Shown one piece after another: positions 31,983 to 41,009 of a DNA stretch of 64,000 bases. Origin of the DNA: Cupriavidus necator A5-1 (lineage in GTDB: Bacteria > Pseudomonadota > Gammaproteobacteria > Burkholderiales > Burkholderiaceae); assembly GCF_000744095.1 (NCBI RefSeq), contig NZ_JQLI01000001.1, forward strand, positions 4,340,001-4,404,000, read 5' to 3'. The notes beneath the pieces were generated by a model, which did not search any database, had not been told where the DNA came from, and was given only the letters and a program-made list of their open reading frames with translations. The position numbers and the translations under genes were made by a program. The stretch's first letter is position 1, and every line of letters begins with the position of its first letter.

Positions 31983-33782
31983 ATGCCAACCAGCGCCGTG
32001 CGCGATACCGCACCCCAAGCTCATGCCGGAACCCCGGCCGTCGCCCATCCGGTACCCGATCGCCACGGCGGCAGCCTGTTCAGCGCCGATCCCGAGCTGC
32101 CCGCGCTGCTACCGCTGTACCTGCCGGCAGACCTGTTCAACCACCTGCTGCCGCACCTGGAGCGCATGGGCGCGCTGGCCGGCGGCGTGCTCGACGAGCT
32201 GGCCGGCGTGGCCGACCACAACGCGCCCACGCTGAGCTACCGCACCCGCGCGGGCGTCGATGCGCAGCACATCGACAAGCATCCGGCCTATGTCGAGCTG
32301 GAGCGCGTGGCCTTTGCCGAGTTCGGGCTGGCAGCGGCCTCGCATCGCGGCGGCGTGCTTGGCTGGGACAAGCCCATGCCGCCAGCGGCGAAGTATGCAC
32401 TCACCTATCTGTTCGTGCAGGCCGAGTTCGGCCTGTGCTGCCCGCTGTCGATGACCGATTCGCTGACGCGCACGCTGCGCAAGTTCGGCGACCCGGCGCT
32501 GGTCGAACGCTTCCTGCCCAACCTGACCACGCAGGTGTTCGAAGACCTGCACCAGGGCGCGATGTTCATGACCGAGCAGGGCGCCGGCTCCGACGTGGCC
32601 GCCACCGCCACCCGCGCGGTGCGCGACGTGGGTGCCGAGGGTGGCTGGCGCCTGTCCGGCGACAAGTGGTTCTGCTCCAACCCCGACGCCGCGCTGGCGA
32701 TGGTGCTGGCGCGCGTCGAGGATGAAGCCGGCAACGCCATGCCCGGCATCAAGGGCGTGTCGCTGTTCCTGCTGCCGCGCAAGCTGGCCGACGGCAGCGA
32801 CAACCACTACCGCATCATTCGCCTCAAGGACAAGCTCGGCACGCGTTCGATGGCCAGCGGCGAGATCCGGCTCGAAGGCGCGCATGCGCACCTGGTCGGC
32901 GAGCTTGGCCGTGGCTTCGTGCAGATGGCCGACATGATCAACAACTCGCGCCTGTCCAACGGCGTGCGCGCCGCCGGCCTGATGCGCCGCGCGCTGACCG
33001 AGGGGCTGTTTATCGCGCACGAGCGCCAGGCCTTCGGCAAGCGGCTGCAGGACATGCCGCTGATGCGCCGCCAGTTGCTCAAGCTGACGCTGCCCACCGA
33101 GCAGGCGCGCACCATGGTGTTCCAGACCGCCGAGGCACTGCGCCGCGCCGACGCCGGCGAGGCCGATGCCTACCCGCTGATGCGCATCCTGACCCCGCTG
33201 GTCAAGTTCCGCGCCTGCCGCGACGCGCGCAAGGTCACCGGAGATGCCATGGAGATCCGCGGCGGCTGCGGCTATATCGAGGAGTGGAGCGATCCGCGCC
33301 TGGTGCGCGACGCCCACCTCGGCTCGATCTGGGAAGGCACCAGCAATATCGTGGCGCTGGACGTACTGCGGGCGATTCGCCGTGAAGGCGCGTTGCCGGT
33401 GCTGCAGGCGCACTTGGCACGGCTGCTGGCGGATACGCCGATGCATGCGCAGGCGCGCGCGGTGTTCGAAGGCGCCATCGCCGCCGCCGCGAAGCTCGCC
33501 GCGCAAGCCGCCGAGGCCGGTGCCGACGGCGACCTGCTGGCACGCCAGGCGGCCTCCGCGCTGTACCACGTGACCAGCGCCGTGGCGATGGCGTGGGAAG
33601 CCGGCCGCATCGGCTCGGTGCGCCGCATGCGGCTGGCGCAGCTGGTGCTGCGGCATCGCGTGTTGCCGCAAGACCCGCTCGCCGCGCAGGCGGAGCCCGA
33701 ATGGCTGGCCGACACCGTGGCACCGCCCGCCGATGGCGTGGTGCGCGCCGCCGGCGCGGTCGACGAGGTCAACGTGTTCTGA
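31983..33782 (+). CDS. Acyl-CoA dehydrogenase (FadE-type, long form)
   Basis: A 599-residue flavoprotein of the acyl-CoA dehydrogenase family. The mid-domain has MTEQGAGSDVAATATRAV (flavin/substrate loop), DKWFCSNPDAALAMVLARVE and GVSLFLLPRKL; the C-terminal domain has RLSNGVRAAGLMRRALTEG, GDAMEIRGGCGYIEEW with the region of the catalytic base, and GTSNIVALDVLRAI. It oxidises an acyl-CoA to the enoyl-CoA. The extra C-terminal domain resembles AidB-like or long-form enzymes. The ATG at 31983 was chosen for AAGGAG nine bases upstream; an ATG at 31929 is possible. A Bug receptor and a CoA-transferase follow, forming a likely acid-uptake, activation and oxidation pathway. Confidence 0.9.
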   Translation: MPTSAVRDTAPQAHAGTPAVAHPVPDRHGGSLFSADPELPALLPLYLPADLFNHLLPHLERMGALAGGVLDELAGVADHNAPTLSYRTRAGVDAQHIDKHPAYVELERVAFAEFGLAAASHRGGVLGWDKPMPPAAKYALTYLFVQAEFGLCCPLSMTDSLTRTLRKFGDPALVERFLPNLTTQVFEDLHQGAMFMTEQGAGSDVAATATRAVRDVGAEGGWRLSGDKWFCSNPDAALAMVLARVEDEAGNAMPGIKGVSLFLLPRKLADGSDNHYRIIRLKDKLGTRSMASGEIRLEGAHAHLVGELGRGFVQMADMINNSRLSNGVRAAGLMRRALTEGLFIAHERQAFGKRLQDMPLMRRQLLKLTLPTEQARTMVFQTAEALRRADAGEADAYPLMRILTPLVKFRACRDARKVTGDAMEIRGGCGYIEEWSDPRLVRDAHLGSIWEGTSNIVALDVLRAIRREGALPVLQAHLARLLADTPMHAQARAVFEGAIAAAAKLAAQAAEAGADGDLLARQAASALYHVTSAVAMAWEAGRIGSVRRMRLAQLVLRHRVLPQDPLAAQAEPEWLADTVAPPADGVVRAAGAVDEVNVF

Positions 33783-33805
33783 CAACAAATCCTCCACCGC
33801 TTGTT

Positions 33806-33848
33806 TGCTCCCCTCTCCCGCCTGCTGGAGAGGGGCCGGGGAGAGGGC
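33806..33848. repeat. REP-like hairpin, second copy
   Basis: GCTCCCCTCTCCCGCCTGCT then GGAGAGGGG, an imperfect palindrome related to those at 22880 and 36114. It occupies the spacer between the acyl-CoA dehydrogenase and Bug genes. The stem could end or stabilise the first transcript. Confidence 0.55.
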
Positions 33849-33953
33849 AGGCGCCTCCAGTTGCGTGGCCCTTTGCTAAACCATCCCTCTCTCCAGATCC
33901 CCCGCACCACCATCCCGCCCCGCGGGAGACGTCCAACACCAGGAGACAACGCT

Positions 33954-34928
33954 ATGAAACTCTGGCACCGCGTAGCGGGCCTCGCCGCCTGCGCCCTCTG
34001 CATCGCCCCCGCCTTCGCGCAGAAGGACTTCCCGACCAAGCCGATCATGATGGTCGTCACCTACCCACCCGGCGGCCCCACGGACGCCATGGCGCGCACG
34101 CTCGCCGCCGCGCTCAAGACCAGCCTGGGCCAGCCCGTGGTGGTGGAGAACCGCGCCGGCGCCGGCGGCAATATCGGCGCCGAAGTGGTCGCGCGCGCCG
34201 AGCCGGATGGCTACACGCTGATGTTCGGCACCTCCGCGCCGCTGGCGATCAACGTCAGCCTCTACCGCAAGATCAACTACGACCCGGTCAAGAGCTTCGC
34301 CCCGGTGATCCAGATCGGCCAGCTGCCCAACGTGCTCGTGGTCAACCCGTCCGTGCCGGCGAAGAACGTCACCGAACTGATCGCCTACGGCAAGGCGCAT
34401 CCGGGCAAGCTGACCTACGCCTCGTCCGGCAACGGCGCCTCGTCGCACCTCGCGGGCGTGCTGTTCAACAACGTCACCGGCACCGACTTCCAGCACATCC
34501 CGTACAAGGGCACCGGCCCCGCGCTGAACGACCTGCTGGGCGGCCAGGTCAGCATGACCTTCACCGACGTGCTGACCGCGATGCCCTTTATCAAGAGCGG
34601 CAAGGTGCGTGCGCTGGGCGTTACCACCAAGGCGCGCTCGCAGGCGCTGCCGGATGTGCCGACCGTTGCGGAGCAGGGCGTGCCCGGGTTTGATGTGTCG
34701 GTGTTCTTCGGCGTGGTCGCGCCCGCGGGCACGCCGCCGGAAGTGATCGGCAAGCTCAACCGCGCCTTTGCCGATGCGCTCAAGCAGCCCGAGGTGCGCA
34801 AGACCCTGCAGGCGCAGGGCCTGGAGTTTGCACCTTCGACCACGCCGGAACAGCTCGGCGGCTTCGTCAAGGCCGAGGTCGGCAAGTGGCGCGCCGTGGT
34901 GCAGAAGTCGGGCGCGCAGCTCGACTAA
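33954..34928 (+). CDS. Bug-family periplasmic solute receptor
   Basis: A 324-residue protein: signal peptide to about residue 22 (CIAPAFAQKDFPTKPIMM), then Bug motifs VTYPPGGPTDAMARTLA, VVVENRAGAGGNIGAEV, PDGYTLMFGTSAPLA, FQHIPYKGTGPALNDLL and GVVAPAGTPPEVIGKL. Strong binding site AGGAGACAAC. It lies between an acyl-CoA dehydrogenase and a CoA-transferase, implying a carboxylate ligand that is later CoA-activated. Confidence 0.9.
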   Translation: MKLWHRVAGLAACALCIAPAFAQKDFPTKPIMMVVTYPPGGPTDAMARTLAAALKTSLGQPVVVENRAGAGGNIGAEVVARAEPDGYTLMFGTSAPLAINVSLYRKINYDPVKSFAPVIQIGQLPNVLVVNPSVPAKNVTELIAYGKAHPGKLTYASSGNGASSHLAGVLFNNVTGTDFQHIPYKGTGPALNDLLGGQVSMTFTDVLTAMPFIKSGKVRALGVTTKARSQALPDVPTVAEQGVPGFDVSVFFGVVAPAGTPPEVIGKLNRAFADALKQPEVRKTLQAQGLEFAPSTTPEQLGGFVKAEVGKWRAVVQKSGAQLD

Positions 34929-34945
34929 GTCAAGAGGAATCCGCC

Positions 34946-36067
34946 ATGACCCAATCCAGCCCCGGCGCGCTCGCCGGCATCCGCGTGGTCGACCTGTCGC
35001 GCATCCTGGGCGGCCCGTATTGCGGCCAGATCCTCGGCGACCACGGCGCCGACGTGCTCAAGATCGAACCGCCGCAGGGCGACGACACCCGCACCTGGGG
35101 TCCTCCGTTCAAGGACGGCGTGGCCTCGTACTACTTCGGCCTGAACCGCAACAAGCGCGTGATGCGGCTCGACCTGGCCACGGAGTCGGATCGCGAGGTG
35201 CTGCTGGCCTTGCTCGCCGACGCCGACGTGCTGGTCGAGAACTTCAAGACCGGCACCATGGAGAAGTGGGGGCTCGGCTACGACACGCTGTCGGCGCGCT
35301 TTCCGCGGCTGGTGCATTGCCGCGTCTCCGGCTTCGGGGCCGACGGCCCGCTCGGCGGCCTGCCCGGCTACGACGCCGCGATCCAGGCCATGTCCGGCAT
35401 CATGAGCATCAACGGTGAAGCCGATGGAGATCCGCTGCGCGTGGGTTTGCCGGTGGTCGACATGGTGACGGGCCTCAACGCGGCGATCGGCGTGTTGCTC
35501 GCGCTGCAGGAACGCACGCGCAGCGGCCGCGGCCAGTTCGTCGAAGCGGCGCTCTATGACTCCGGCCTGTCGCTGCTGCATCCGCATGCGGCCAACTGGT
35601 TCATGAGCGGCAAGACGCCGCAGCGCACCGGCAATGCGCACCCGAACATCTATCCCTACGACACCGTTGCCACGGCCACGGACCCGATCTTCCTCGCGGT
35701 CGGCAATGACCGGCAGTTCCGCATTCTGTGCGAGCACCTGCAGCTACCCGAGCTGGCCGATGACGAGCGCTATGCCACCGCCGGCGCGCGCTCGGTGAAT
35801 CGCGTGGCGCTGAAGGCGGAGCTGGAAGCGCGCATGCGTACGCTCGACGGCAAGGCACTCGCCGACACGCTGGTGGGAATGGGCGTGCCATGTGCGCCGG
35901 TATTGTCGGTTGCCGACGCGCTCCAGCATGCGCATACGATGCACCGCGAGATGGTGGTGGAGATGGAAGGTGGCTACAAGGGGCTGGGTGCACCGGTCAA
36001 GCTGAGCCGGACGCCGGCGACGTACCGTTATGCGCCGCTGAGCGAGGGGGAGGGATTCCTCGATTAA
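34946..36067 (+). CDS. CaiB/BaiF-family (class III) CoA-transferase
   Basis: A 373-residue class III CoA-transferase. Recognisable parts: VVDLSRILGGPYCGQILGDHGADVLKIEPP at the N-terminus, LNRNKRVMRLDLATE, the catalytic Asp in the segment GLPVVDMVTGLNAAIGVLLA, and QFVEAALYDSGLSLL. It moves CoA between a donor acyl-CoA and a carboxylic acid. It follows the Bug receptor by 17 bases; with the acyl-CoA dehydrogenase it can activate and oxidise an imported acid. Confidence 0.92.
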   Translation: MTQSSPGALAGIRVVDLSRILGGPYCGQILGDHGADVLKIEPPQGDDTRTWGPPFKDGVASYYFGLNRNKRVMRLDLATESDREVLLALLADADVLVENFKTGTMEKWGLGYDTLSARFPRLVHCRVSGFGADGPLGGLPGYDAAIQAMSGIMSINGEADGDPLRVGLPVVDMVTGLNAAIGVLLALQERTRSGRGQFVEAALYDSGLSLLHPHAANWFMSGKTPQRTGNAHPNIYPYDTVATATDPIFLAVGNDRQFRILCEHLQLPELADDERYATAGARSVNRVALKAELEARMRTLDGKALADTLVGMGVPCAPVLSVADALQHAHTMHREMVVEMEGGYKGLGAPVKLSRTPATYRYAPLSEGEGFLD

Positions 36068-36113
36068 CAAGGCGGCCACCAAGGCGCCCAAGGATTTGAA
36101 TCACGATCTGGGT

Positions 36114-36144
36114 GCTCCCTCTCCCGCTTGCGGGAGAGGGGAGC
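36114..36144. repeat. REP-like hairpin, third copy
   Basis: GCTCCCTCTCCCGCTTGCGG then GAGAGGGGAGC forms a near-perfect stem around CTTG. It is located between the convergent CoA-transferase and lctP genes and may act as a bidirectional terminator. Confidence 0.6.
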
Positions 36145-36183
36145 AAACCGGCAGCGTGCGAAGTCTTGCAGCGCGCTACGCCA

Positions 36184-37884
36184 TCACCCCGGAATCATCC
36201 CCGGCAGCAGGTACGCCTGCACCATCGTGATAATGCCGATGATCACCGCGAACAGCAGGCTGTGCTTCACGGTAAAGCGGAACAGCTCCGACTCCTTGCC
36301 CACCAGTCCGGTCGCAGCACAGGCCACCGCGATCGACTGCGGCGAGATCATCTTCGCGGTCACGCCGCCGGTGGTGTTGGCCGCCACCATCAGCGTATCG
36401 GACACGCCGATCTGGTGCGCTGTGGTGTTCTGCAGCGAGCAGAACAACGCATTGGACGACGTATCCGAACCGGTCAGGAACACGCCCAGCCAGCCCAGGA
36501 ACGGCGAGAAGAACGGGAACGCCGCACCCGTGCCGGCGAGCAGCAGCGCCAGCGTCGACGACATCCCCGAGTAGTTGGCGACAAAGGCAAAGCCCAGCAC
36601 CAGGCCGATCGACAGCACCGGGCGCGCCAGTTCCACCAGCGTCTCGCCAAACGTCGCCACTAGCTCGCGCGGCTTCATCCGCAGCAGCACCGCGGAAATC
36701 AGCGCGGTCAGCAGGATCGCAGTGCCCACGGCGGACAGCAGGTCGAGCTTCAGCACCGCGTCATAGGCCTTGGGCGTGGCGACGATCGGCGCGGCCTTGA
36801 TCACCATCTGGTCCAGGCCCGGAACCTTGAACTTCAGCACAGTGCCGGCCAGCGCACCGTTGGCGGCAAACAGCGCCTTGAACGGCTGCAGGCTCCACAC
36901 CGTGACGATCGCGGTCAGGATCCCGAACGGCGCCCACGCACGCAGCGTTTGCGCCATGGTGTAGGGCGAGGGCTTGCGGCTCACCGGCGCACCGCCAAAG
37001 CCACCGCCGAAGCCCGACAGCGCCATGGTGCCGCCACCGACGGCGCCGCCCGCGCGTTGCGACGCGCTGCGCGGCTGCCACACCTTCAGGAACGCCGCCA
37101 GCGACACCAGGCTGACCAGCGCCGAGGTGATGTCCGGCAGCTCAGGCCCGATATGGTTCGAGGTGAAGTACTGCGTCACGGCAAAGCTGCCGCCGCAGAC
37201 CAGCGCCGCCGGCCACGTTTCGCGCACGCCCTTGGCGCCGTCCATCATGAATACCAGCCAGAACGGCACCATCAGCGACAGCAGCGGCAGCTGGCGGCCG
37301 GCCATGGCACCGATATGGAAGGGGTCCAGCCCCGTGACCTGTCCGGCCACGATGATGGGGATGCCCATCGCGCCGAAGGCAACCGGCGCGGTATTGGCGA
37401 TCAGGCACAGGCCCGCGGCATACAGCGGGTTGAAGCCCAGCCCGACCAGTAGCGCCGCGGTGATCGCCACCGGCGCGCCGAAGCCCGCCGCGCCTTCCAG
37501 GAAGGCGCCGAAGGCAAAGCCGATCAGCAGCATCTGCAGCCGCTGGTCGTCGGTGATCGACAGTACCGAGGCGCGGATGATGTCGAACTGGCCGGTCTTG
37601 ACCACGATCTTGTAGAGGAACACCGCGGTCACGATGATCCAGGCGATCGGCCACAGCCCATAGGCAAAGCCGAAGCCTGCCGCCGCAAACGCCTGCTGCG
37701 CGGGCATGCCGTAGGCGAAGATCGCCACGCCAAGCGCCAGCAGCAGCGTCAGCGCCGCGGCCACATGGCCTTTCATGCGCCAGAACGCCAGCGCCATGAA
37801 GAAGAACAGGATGGGGATGGCCGCCGCCAGCGCCGACAGCCACAGGCTGCCCAGCGGCGTATAGAGTTGGGTCCAGGGTTGCAC
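36184..37884 (-). CDS. lctP: L-lactate permease
   Basis: A 566-residue LctP/LldP family proton symporter with about 13 membrane segments. Family stretches include GFAFGAFLEGAAGFGAPVAI, GFNPLYAAGLCLIANTAPVAF, FVANYSGMSSTLALLLA and GSDTSSNALFCSLQ. It is the last gene of the lutACB-lctP operon on the minus strand (81 bases after lutB). Together they import lactate and oxidise it to pyruvate. Confidence 0.93.
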   Translation of the reverse strand: MQPWTQLYTPLGSLWLSALAAAIPILFFFMALAFWRMKGHVAAALTLLLALGVAIFAYGMPAQQAFAAAGFGFAYGLWPIAWIIVTAVFLYKIVVKTGQFDIIRASVLSITDDQRLQMLLIGFAFGAFLEGAAGFGAPVAITAALLVGLGFNPLYAAGLCLIANTAPVAFGAMGIPIIVAGQVTGLDPFHIGAMAGRQLPLLSLMVPFWLVFMMDGAKGVRETWPAALVCGGSFAVTQYFTSNHIGPELPDITSALVSLVSLAAFLKVWQPRSASQRAGGAVGGGTMALSGFGGGFGGAPVSRKPSPYTMAQTLRAWAPFGILTAIVTVWSLQPFKALFAANGALAGTVLKFKVPGLDQMVIKAAPIVATPKAYDAVLKLDLLSAVGTAILLTALISAVLLRMKPRELVATFGETLVELARPVLSIGLVLGFAFVANYSGMSSTLALLLAGTGAAFPFFSPFLGWLGVFLTGSDTSSNALFCSLQNTTAHQIGVSDTLMVAANTTGGVTAKMISPQSIAVACAATGLVGKESELFRFTVKHSLLFAVIIGIITMVQAYLLPGMIPG

Positions 37885-37965
37885 TGCTCAGTCTCCTACT
37901 TCAGTGGTGTTTCAGAAAATCTTGTAGTTATGGCCAGGGCAGCGGGCGTCGGAACGCCAACTCGA

Positions 37966-39411
37966 CTACTCCGGCTGTCCTCGTTCCTTCAGCAAATCCG
38001 CCAGGCTCCGCGCCGCCGGCTGCAGCGGCGTACGGTGCTGCGTCCACCCCATCTGCCTGGTCGGTGCCAGCGCACGCAGCCGCGTAGCCGCCCAGCGGAA
38101 CAGACGGTAGGTGGTGGGATGCGAATAAGCCCCACTCCAGAAGCGCCACACCAGGTGCTCGCCGCGGCTGTACTTGGCACCCTGGCCGCGCAACGGATTG
38201 GCAACCTGCTCTTCCGGGTCGCGATTGGATTCGGTGCGCAGTCGCACCAGCAATTGCGGAATAGGGATGCGCACCGGGCACACCTCGCCGCAGGCACCGC
38301 ACAGGCTCGACGCCGTCGCCAGGTCGGCGGTGGCCTCCAGCCCCAGCAGGTGCGGCGAGATGATCTTGCCGATCGGGCCCGGATAAGTCGTGCCGTAGGC
38401 GTGCCCGCCGATGCGGGTATAGACCGGGCAGTGGTTCATGCACGCGCCGCAGCGGATGCATTGCAGCGTCGCGCGCAGCTGCGCGTCGGCATAGGCCTGG
38501 GTGCGGCCATTGTCGAGCAGCACCAGGTGCACCTCGCGCGGGCCGTCGCGCTCGCCCTCGCGGCGCGGGCCGGAGATCAGGTTGAAATACGTGGTGATGG
38601 CCTGCCCGGTTGCTGAGCGCGTCAGCAGGCTGGACAGCGGCACGATGTGCTCGAGCTTCGCCACCACCTTTTCCATGCCCATGATGGCGATATGCACGTC
38701 AGGCACGGTGGTGGAGAGCCGGCCATTGCCTTCGTTTTCCACCAGCCACAGCGTGCCGGTATCCGCCGCGGCGAAGTTCACGCCAGACAGGCCGATGTCG
38801 GCTTCGACAAATGCCTGCCGCAACGCGCGCCGGCCGGTCTGGATCAGCGTGTCGACGTCCTCGGTATAGGGCGTGTCGGGGATGTGCTGCTCGAACAAGG
38901 TCGCGATATCGCCCTTGGTCTTGTGGATCGCCGGCATCACGATATGCGAAGGCTTCTCGCCCGCGAGCTGCACGATGTACTCGCCCATATCGGATTCGAT
39001 GCAGTCCACGCCGCGCTCGGCCAGGTAATGGTTCAGCTCGATCTCCTCGCTGGCCATCGACTTGCCCTTGATCACGCGCTTCGCGTGCTTCGCGGCTGCG
39101 ATGCCGTGGATGATCCGGTTCGCTTCGTCGGCGGTCTCGGCCCAGTGCACCTGCACGCCGGCGGCGGTGAGCCTGGCCTCGAGTTCCGTCAGCAGGTCGG
39201 GCAGGTTGGCCAGCGCGTGCTGGCGCACGGCTTCGCCAAGGTCGCGCAGGCGTTCCAGTTCGTCGGCATCGGGGAATTGCGCCAGGCGCTTGCCCTGCAG
39301 GAAATCCATCGCCCCGCGAAAGCTCTGGCGCAGCTTGGGATCGTCCAGCGCCTCGCGCGCGCGCGCCTTGAAGTCCTGCGCGGGAATGAAATGCAGCGTG
39401 CTCTGACTCAT
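37966..39411 (-). CDS. lutB: Lactate utilisation protein B, iron-sulfur subunit
   Basis: A 481-residue protein. The N-terminal LUD domain (about 60-300) contains KRVIKGKSMASEEIELNHYL and GVNFAAADTGTLWLVENEGN; the C-terminal part carries two [4Fe-4S] motifs, CIRCGACMNHCPVY and CGACGEVCPV. LutABC oxidises L-lactate to pyruvate without flavin lactate dehydrogenase. The start at 39411 overlaps the lutC stop by four bases (ATGA). The frame is open far upstream but this is within lutC and lutA. Confidence 0.93.
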   Translation of the reverse strand: MSQSTLHFIPAQDFKARAREALDDPKLRQSFRGAMDFLQGKRLAQFPDADELERLRDLGEAVRQHALANLPDLLTELEARLTAAGVQVHWAETADEANRIIHGIAAAKHAKRVIKGKSMASEEIELNHYLAERGVDCIESDMGEYIVQLAGEKPSHIVMPAIHKTKGDIATLFEQHIPDTPYTEDVDTLIQTGRRALRQAFVEADIGLSGVNFAAADTGTLWLVENEGNGRLSTTVPDVHIAIMGMEKVVAKLEHIVPLSSLLTRSATGQAITTYFNLISGPRREGERDGPREVHLVLLDNGRTQAYADAQLRATLQCIRCGACMNHCPVYTRIGGHAYGTTYPGPIGKIISPHLLGLEATADLATASSLCGACGEVCPVRIPIPQLLVRLRTESNRDPEEQVANPLRGQGAKYSRGEHLVWRFWSGAYSHPTTYRLFRWAATRLRALAPTRQMGWTQHRTPLQPAARSLADLLKERGQPE

Positions 39412-40115
39412 GCCCGGCCCTCCGTCGCTTCGGTGTCCATCACGATGACGACCCACAGGCGGCGCGGCCCGTGGGCGCCGTAGGCCAGCGTTTGCTGGAT
39501 GTCGGAGGTCTTGGACGGGCCTGAGATCATCACCAGGTTGGTCGGCATGCCGTCGCGCCAGCGTTCGGCGCGCGAGGCCATGTGCAGGCCTTGATGCAGC
39601 GTGGAAGCCCGCACCAGTGCGATATGCAGCGGCGGCACCAGCGACACCGTGCGCGGCGAGCCCGCATCGGGCGCGACGATCAGCGTGCCGGTCGCGGCGA
39701 TGCCGGAACGGGCCACGGTAAAGCCGGCGTCGACGGTGTCGAATAGCTCGGCTTTCCACTGCTCGATGGGACGGTCGTAGCCGATGGCCTCGATCTGCGC
39801 GGGTAACGCGCCTGCGAGCGCCGCGCCGGCAGGGCTGGATGGATCCAGCAGTACGCGGCGGACGCCGGCGTTGGAAAGCCCGGCAGCCAGCAGCGCCGGC
39901 CACGCATCGTCCCCGGCGCACCAGACTTCTGCGTGCGAGGCTTCGAGCGCCAGGCGCATCGCGCTCACCCGGGCATCGATGTCCGCGGGGCCCCGGCGGC
40001 GCGCCTCGAAATGGCTGTCGATGCGGCGGTCGAGTTCCGCGGTGGAGGGCGACGGGGCGGGCGCAGCGGCGCGCAGCCGGCCGAGCATGCGCTCGCGGGC
40101 GCTGAGCGGGTTCAT
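39408..40115 (-). CDS. lutC: Lactate utilisation protein C
   Basis: A 235-residue LUD-domain protein. The conserved core is FTVARSGIAATGTLIVAPDAGSPRTVSLVPPLHIALV, and the C-terminus has MISGPSKTSDIQQTLAYGAHGP, where GPSKTSDIE/Q is the family signature. It overlaps lutA and lutB by four bases on either side, so the three subunits are translated together. Confidence 0.92.
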   Translation of the reverse strand: MNPLSARERMLGRLRAAAPAPSPSTAELDRRIDSHFEARRRGPADIDARVSAMRLALEASHAEVWCAGDDAWPALLAAGLSNAGVRRVLLDPSSPAGAALAGALPAQIEAIGYDRPIEQWKAELFDTVDAGFTVARSGIAATGTLIVAPDAGSPRTVSLVPPLHIALVRASTLHQGLHMASRAERWRDGMPTNLVMISGPSKTSDIQQTLAYGAHGPRRLWVVIVMDTEATEGRA

Positions 40116-40894
40116 GCTTCACCTCCGGTACGGCGCCACAGGAAGCTCGCCAGGTGTTCCACCTGCAGCGGCGCGCCGTCATGCGTGGCGGTGTGGCCGA
40201 TATTGAGCAGGCAGCCGCAGTCCGCCGATACCAGTCGGTCGCAGCCGGTGGCGCAGGCGGAGGCGACCTTGTCGCGCACCATCGCGCCGGAGATATCGGG
40301 ATGCTTGAGGGAGAAGGTGCCACCAAAGCCGCAGCACTCCGACTCGCGTTCATGCTCCACGCGCGTCACGCCGGGCAGCGCATCGACCAGCGCCACGCCA
40401 TGGCCGCGCGTACCCATTTCTCGACGGGCGCCGCACGAGGTATGCAGCACGATGCGCTCCTGCGCCTGGCCCGCGGGCAGTGCGTCGCCGAAGTCCACCT
40501 TCAGCACGTTCAGCAGGAACTCGCCCAGTTCGTAGATACGCTCGGCCAGCGCGCGCGCCTTGGGCCCGGCCACCGGATCATCGGCGAACAGTTGCGGCCA
40601 GTGGTGGCGCATCATCCCCGCGCACGAACCGGACGGCACGATCACCGGCCACGGCTGGCTGAACAGGTCGAGCTGCGCGCGCGCCACGGCACGGGCCGCG
40701 TCGGGATTACCGCTGCTGTAGGCCGGCTGGCCGCAGCAGCTCTGCGCGCGTGGAAAGTGTACGGTGAGGCCTTCGCGCTCGAGCAGCCGCACGGCGTCGA
40801 GCCCGGCCTGGGGGACGAACAGGTCGACCAGGCAAGTGGCAAACAGGTAGCACTGCGTGGGCGCAGGGCCGGTGGGGTACTGACGATCCTTCAT
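40112..40894 (-). CDS. lutA: Lactate utilisation protein A, CCG-domain subunit
   Basis: A 260-residue protein with two CCG domains: AQSCCGQPAYSSGN and SECCGFGGTFSLKHPDIS, plus SGSCAGMMRHH and HTSCGARREMG. Such motifs bind iron-sulfur cofactors (heterodisulfide reductase type). It is the first gene of the operon. The start at 40894 (MKDRQYPTGP) was chosen because residues upstream overlap the promoter/operator region. A partial match to the dispersed motif (40408) lies inside the coding sequence for REMGTR and is probably chance. Confidence 0.92.
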   Translation of the reverse strand: MKDRQYPTGPAPTQCYLFATCLVDLFVPQAGLDAVRLLEREGLTVHFPRAQSCCGQPAYSSGNPDAARAVARAQLDLFSQPWPVIVPSGSCAGMMRHHWPQLFADDPVAGPKARALAERIYELGEFLLNVLKVDFGDALPAGQAQERIVLHTSCGARREMGTRGHGVALVDALPGVTRVEHERESECCGFGGTFSLKHPDISGAMVRDKVASACATGCDRLVSADCGCLLNIGHTATHDGAPLQVEHLASFLWRRTGGEA

Positions 40895-40964
40895 GTCTCG
40901 CTCCGGACGTGCTGGGGTCGCACGTTTCGGCGCATAATTCCCGCTTCCGGGCGGCAGTTCAAAT

Positions 40965-40975
40965 TGGTTGGACCA
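40965..40975. promoter_or_regulatory. LldR-type operator between lutA and lldR
   Basis: TGGTTGGACCA is a TGGT-N3-ACCA dyad in the divergent lutA-lldR gap, matching the FadR/LldR subfamily pattern. Its exact reverse complement occurs at 41744, just after lldR. Confidence 0.65.
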
Positions 40976-41009
40976 GTCCGCGGGGAGGCACAGGAGCGAG
41001 GGCGACGGC

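Noticed and set aside
40408..40423. Dispersed motif inside lutA
   Set aside because: It encodes REMGTR, a stretch that fits the CCG-domain family; match is partial and may be chance.
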